Positions 21,958 to 23,762 of a stretch of 23,762 nucleotides of DNA are shown one piece after another. Numbering within the stretch: the stretch's first letter is position 1; each line of letters begins with the position of its first letter. Position numbers and translations under genes: made by a program. A model generated the notes under the pieces. It saw nothing but the letters and a program-made list of their open reading frames with translations. It did no database searches and was not told the origin of the DNA. The DNA lies in NCBI GenBank assembly GCA_964613155.1, contig CAZTHP010000038.1, positions 1 through 23,762 on the forward strand, read 5' to 3'. This DNA comes from TWA4 sp964613155 (GTDB lineage: Bacteria; Bacillota; Clostridia; Lachnospirales; Lachnospiraceae).

Positions 21958-23496
21958 ATGAAAATCAGTATGTACATGATCGAACGCTGGATGAAGGAAT
22001 ATTCTCCCATTTCGATTATTATCAATGGCAAAATGGACTTAGAAGGCGTGCGCATGTTCTCAAGTACACTCCCTTCTGATCCACGCTACATTTACGTCGG
22101 AAGAACTGCGGATTTTTTACCAGAAGCAAATTCCGAAGAAATCCTGTTAATTCATCAAAATGACGTCATCCATCTTCTGACAGAAGATTTGGAAGATGTT
22201 TTCAATCATATCGAATCCGTTTTTGAATATTATCAGGAACTAGAATACGAATTAATGCTGGCCATCCATTTGGATCATCCAGAGCAACGCATTATCGATT
22301 TATGTCAGCGGGAATTTGGTCCTTCTTATATCATGAACCAGAAATATCATATTTTGGCCATATCCAAACCGCAAATTCCGGGTGACTATAAAAAAATTTG
22401 GGAGGAACTGCAAAAAACAAGAATTGTTTCTCTCGAAGCTTTGTATGACCGAAATACGGTCGCATTTTATCAAAACATCAATCGTAAAGTACACAATCTG
22501 ATTTTTCAAAATACGCAAACGGCTCCTTATCTGCAAGGGGTTATGAATACGTATTGCAGCGAGGAAGGAAATATTATTGGACAATGCATGATTGCATTTG
22601 ACCGCCGGATTGAAACAGCAGATTTGCAATTGATCGATGTTATCATGCAATTTATGAATTCGATCAAGAATAAACCACAGCAGGACATCGGCAGTCATAT
22701 CAGCGAAATTTTACTGGATACAGTGATTAATCAGCACGATTTAAACAGCGAAGATCTGCTGAAAATCTTCAGCCTGCAGCGCTGGGCCGCGGATACGCAG
22801 TTTTGTATGATCGCATTCAAAACCGTTGTTCCTAAAAATGCTTCGAATAACAGTCAATGGAATCAGCTTGCCAATTTGCAGTACAATCTCTATCGCAAGT
22901 ATATACAGTCGGTATCCATTCTGAAAGAAGATCATTTAATCTGCTGCTTCCCTGTCAATTCAGCAGCTATTTCCAAATTTCCGGACTACATGCAGGAGCA
23001 GATTTTGAATTCTATGAATCCTTCTTATACAGCTGCCGGATTTAGCTATATTTACAAGGATTTTACAAAGTCTTTTTACTATTACAAACAGGCTCGTTAC
23101 GCTTTAATGCACGGAATTGCACACAAACAAACCTGCACTTCTATATTCGAATGTGCACTCGATACAATGATTGCGAGCGCCGACACAGAGTTTAAATTAG
23201 CCAGCATCCATCCTCTGATTCCGCTTTTAGAAGCATACGATGCCACCAATAATACTGACTACGGAAAAACACTCTGGCTCTATCTGCGAAATGATAATAG
23301 TTATCTAGAAGTCGCAAAAGAGCTTAACGTGCACCGAAATACGATTTTATACCGGATTGAAAGAATACTAGATCTGTATCCACAGCTAAATGTCAAAAAT
23401 CCTTATGAAAAAGAATATCTTCTTTATTCATTTCGTATCCATCGTATTTCCCAAAAAGAATCCTTTTCACGACAAACTGACAAATCTGTCGTATGA
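21958..23496 (+). CDS. PucR/CdaR-type transcriptional regulator (512 aa)
   Basis: This is a paralogue of the preceding regulator, with the same start (MKISMYMIERWM) and domain order. A sensory N-terminal part (VFNHIESVFEYYQELEYELM, IIDLCQREFGPSYIMNQKYH) is followed by a degenerate GGDEF-like region with FYYYKQARYALMHG (about 375-388). The C-terminal HTH is LEVAKELNVHRNTILYRIERI (about 450-470). The YYYKQA..A element is shared with the first regulator (at 13006), to which its middle part looks closer than to its tandem neighbour. GGAAAGGA lies eight bases before the ATG. Probably transcribed with the second regulator; it might instead control genes to the right, beyond its terminator. Confidence 0.9.
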   Translation: MKISMYMIERWMKEYSPISIIINGKMDLEGVRMFSSTLPSDPRYIYVGRTADFLPEANSEEILLIHQNDVIHLLTEDLEDVFNHIESVFEYYQELEYELMLAIHLDHPEQRIIDLCQREFGPSYIMNQKYHILAISKPQIPGDYKKIWEELQKTRIVSLEALYDRNTVAFYQNINRKVHNLIFQNTQTAPYLQGVMNTYCSEEGNIIGQCMIAFDRRIETADLQLIDVIMQFMNSIKNKPQQDIGSHISEILLDTVINQHDLNSEDLLKIFSLQRWAADTQFCMIAFKTVVPKNASNNSQWNQLANLQYNLYRKYIQSVSILKEDHLICCFPVNSAAISKFPDYMQEQILNSMNPSYTAAGFSYIYKDFTKSFYYYKQARYALMHGIAHKQTCTSIFECALDTMIASADTEFKLASIHPLIPLLEAYDATNNTDYGKTLWLYLRNDNSYLEVAKELNVHRNTILYRIERILDLYPQLNVKNPYEKEYLLYSFRIHRISQKESFSRQTDKSVV

Positions 23497-23517
23497 CCAT
23501 TTCGTTCCCGTTCCATT

Positions 23518-23558
23518 CTGGATAATGCCTTACCTTGTAAGATATTATCCAGTTTTTT
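23518..23558 (+). terminator. terminator of the third regulator
   Basis: CTGGATAAT (23518-23526) pairs with ATTATCCAG (23544-23552), with an inner TTAC/GTAA stem, followed by six T. It lies 22 bases after the stop. Confidence 0.88.
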
Positions 23559-23566
23559 GTGCGTAA

Positions 23567-23762
23567 AATACAAAAACAATTATTTTTTTCCAAAATCAAC
23601 TGTCATTTCCTTGTTTTGGAACTGCACTGCATCGAGAATTAATCCTCATGACACAAGCAGGCTATACACCGATCGAAGTGCTTAAAAGTGCGACTGCTGA
23701 CCCTGCTGAATATTTTGAAAAGGTGGCTACCGCAATCCCACTGGCTTTAGACGGTGGGTTAA
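23567..23762 (+). pseudogene. fragment resembling the C-terminal part of an amidohydrolase, cut by the window edge
   Basis: A frame open from 23567 to the edge reads FGTALHRELILMTQAGYTPI then EVLKSATADPAEYF. This is the pattern of metallo-dependent amidohydrolases near their last third (GTALHREL..M..AG.TP.EAL.AAT..PA). There is no ribosome binding site, the ATG at 23648 lies inside the conserved segment, and the catalytic N-terminal parts are absent upstream, where a terminator stands instead. After AEYF the expected GxIxxGxxADLVLLD segment is not seen before the edge. I read it as a decayed remnant; a genuine short gene beginning at 23648 is possible. Confidence 0.4.

Overview
The window reads as chromosome of a low-GC, Gram-positive anaerobe of the Clostridia (Lachnospiraceae/Eubacteriales type). 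The basis is strong AGGAGG-type ribosome binding sites, many TTGACA-like/TATAAT-like promoters with 17-bp spacers, a glmS ribozyme, a Rhs protein with a swapped tip, non-pyrrolysine MttB-family and UroD-family methyltransferases, and three PucR/CdaR-type regulators. No genus can be named from sequence reading alone.

Left part (1-6800), an accessory region. All likely genes are on the minus strand. A 934-residue Rhs-type polypeptide has an N-terminal end that is an in-frame remnant of an IS4-family transposase. Its core is a GC-richer run of YD repeats that stops early, and its AT-rich tail looks like a PD-(D/E)XK nuclease toxin. It is followed by two small genes that share a WWS motif (candidate immunity proteins) and possibly a two-helix membrane peptide. 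Upstream lies a pair of exported proteins: a lipoprotein, and an Amidase_6-type hydrolase whose N-terminal domain is a paralogue of that lipoprotein.

Middle part (6700-11300), amino-sugar and sugar-phosphate metabolism. A 32-residue Cys-rich peptide gene has its own promoter. It is followed by a strong promoter, a glmS ribozyme, an intrinsic terminator and then glmS. Convergent to glmS is an alpha-phosphohexomutase with a TASHLP active-site loop.

Right part (11300-23762), methyl-group metabolism and its regulators. A non-Pyl MttB homologue is divergent from a PucR-type regulator across a 240-bp region with three good palindromes. A UroD-family methyltransferase is divergent from two tandem PucR-type regulators. 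Between these two modules lie an Ogg-type DNA glycosylase, a lone tyrosine recombinase, and an RHH-like coiled-coil protein preceded by a helically spaced GTAAT array. No corrinoid protein or corrinoid-activating enzyme is visible, so the methyltransferases must use partners encoded elsewhere. The right edge carries a fragment resembling the C-terminal part of an amidohydrolase.

The best candidates for something undescribed are the glmS leader, where a terminator lies between ribozyme and gene, the Cys-rich peptide, the integrase plus RHH coiled-coil module with its phased repeat array, and the transposase-Rhs-nuclease chimera.
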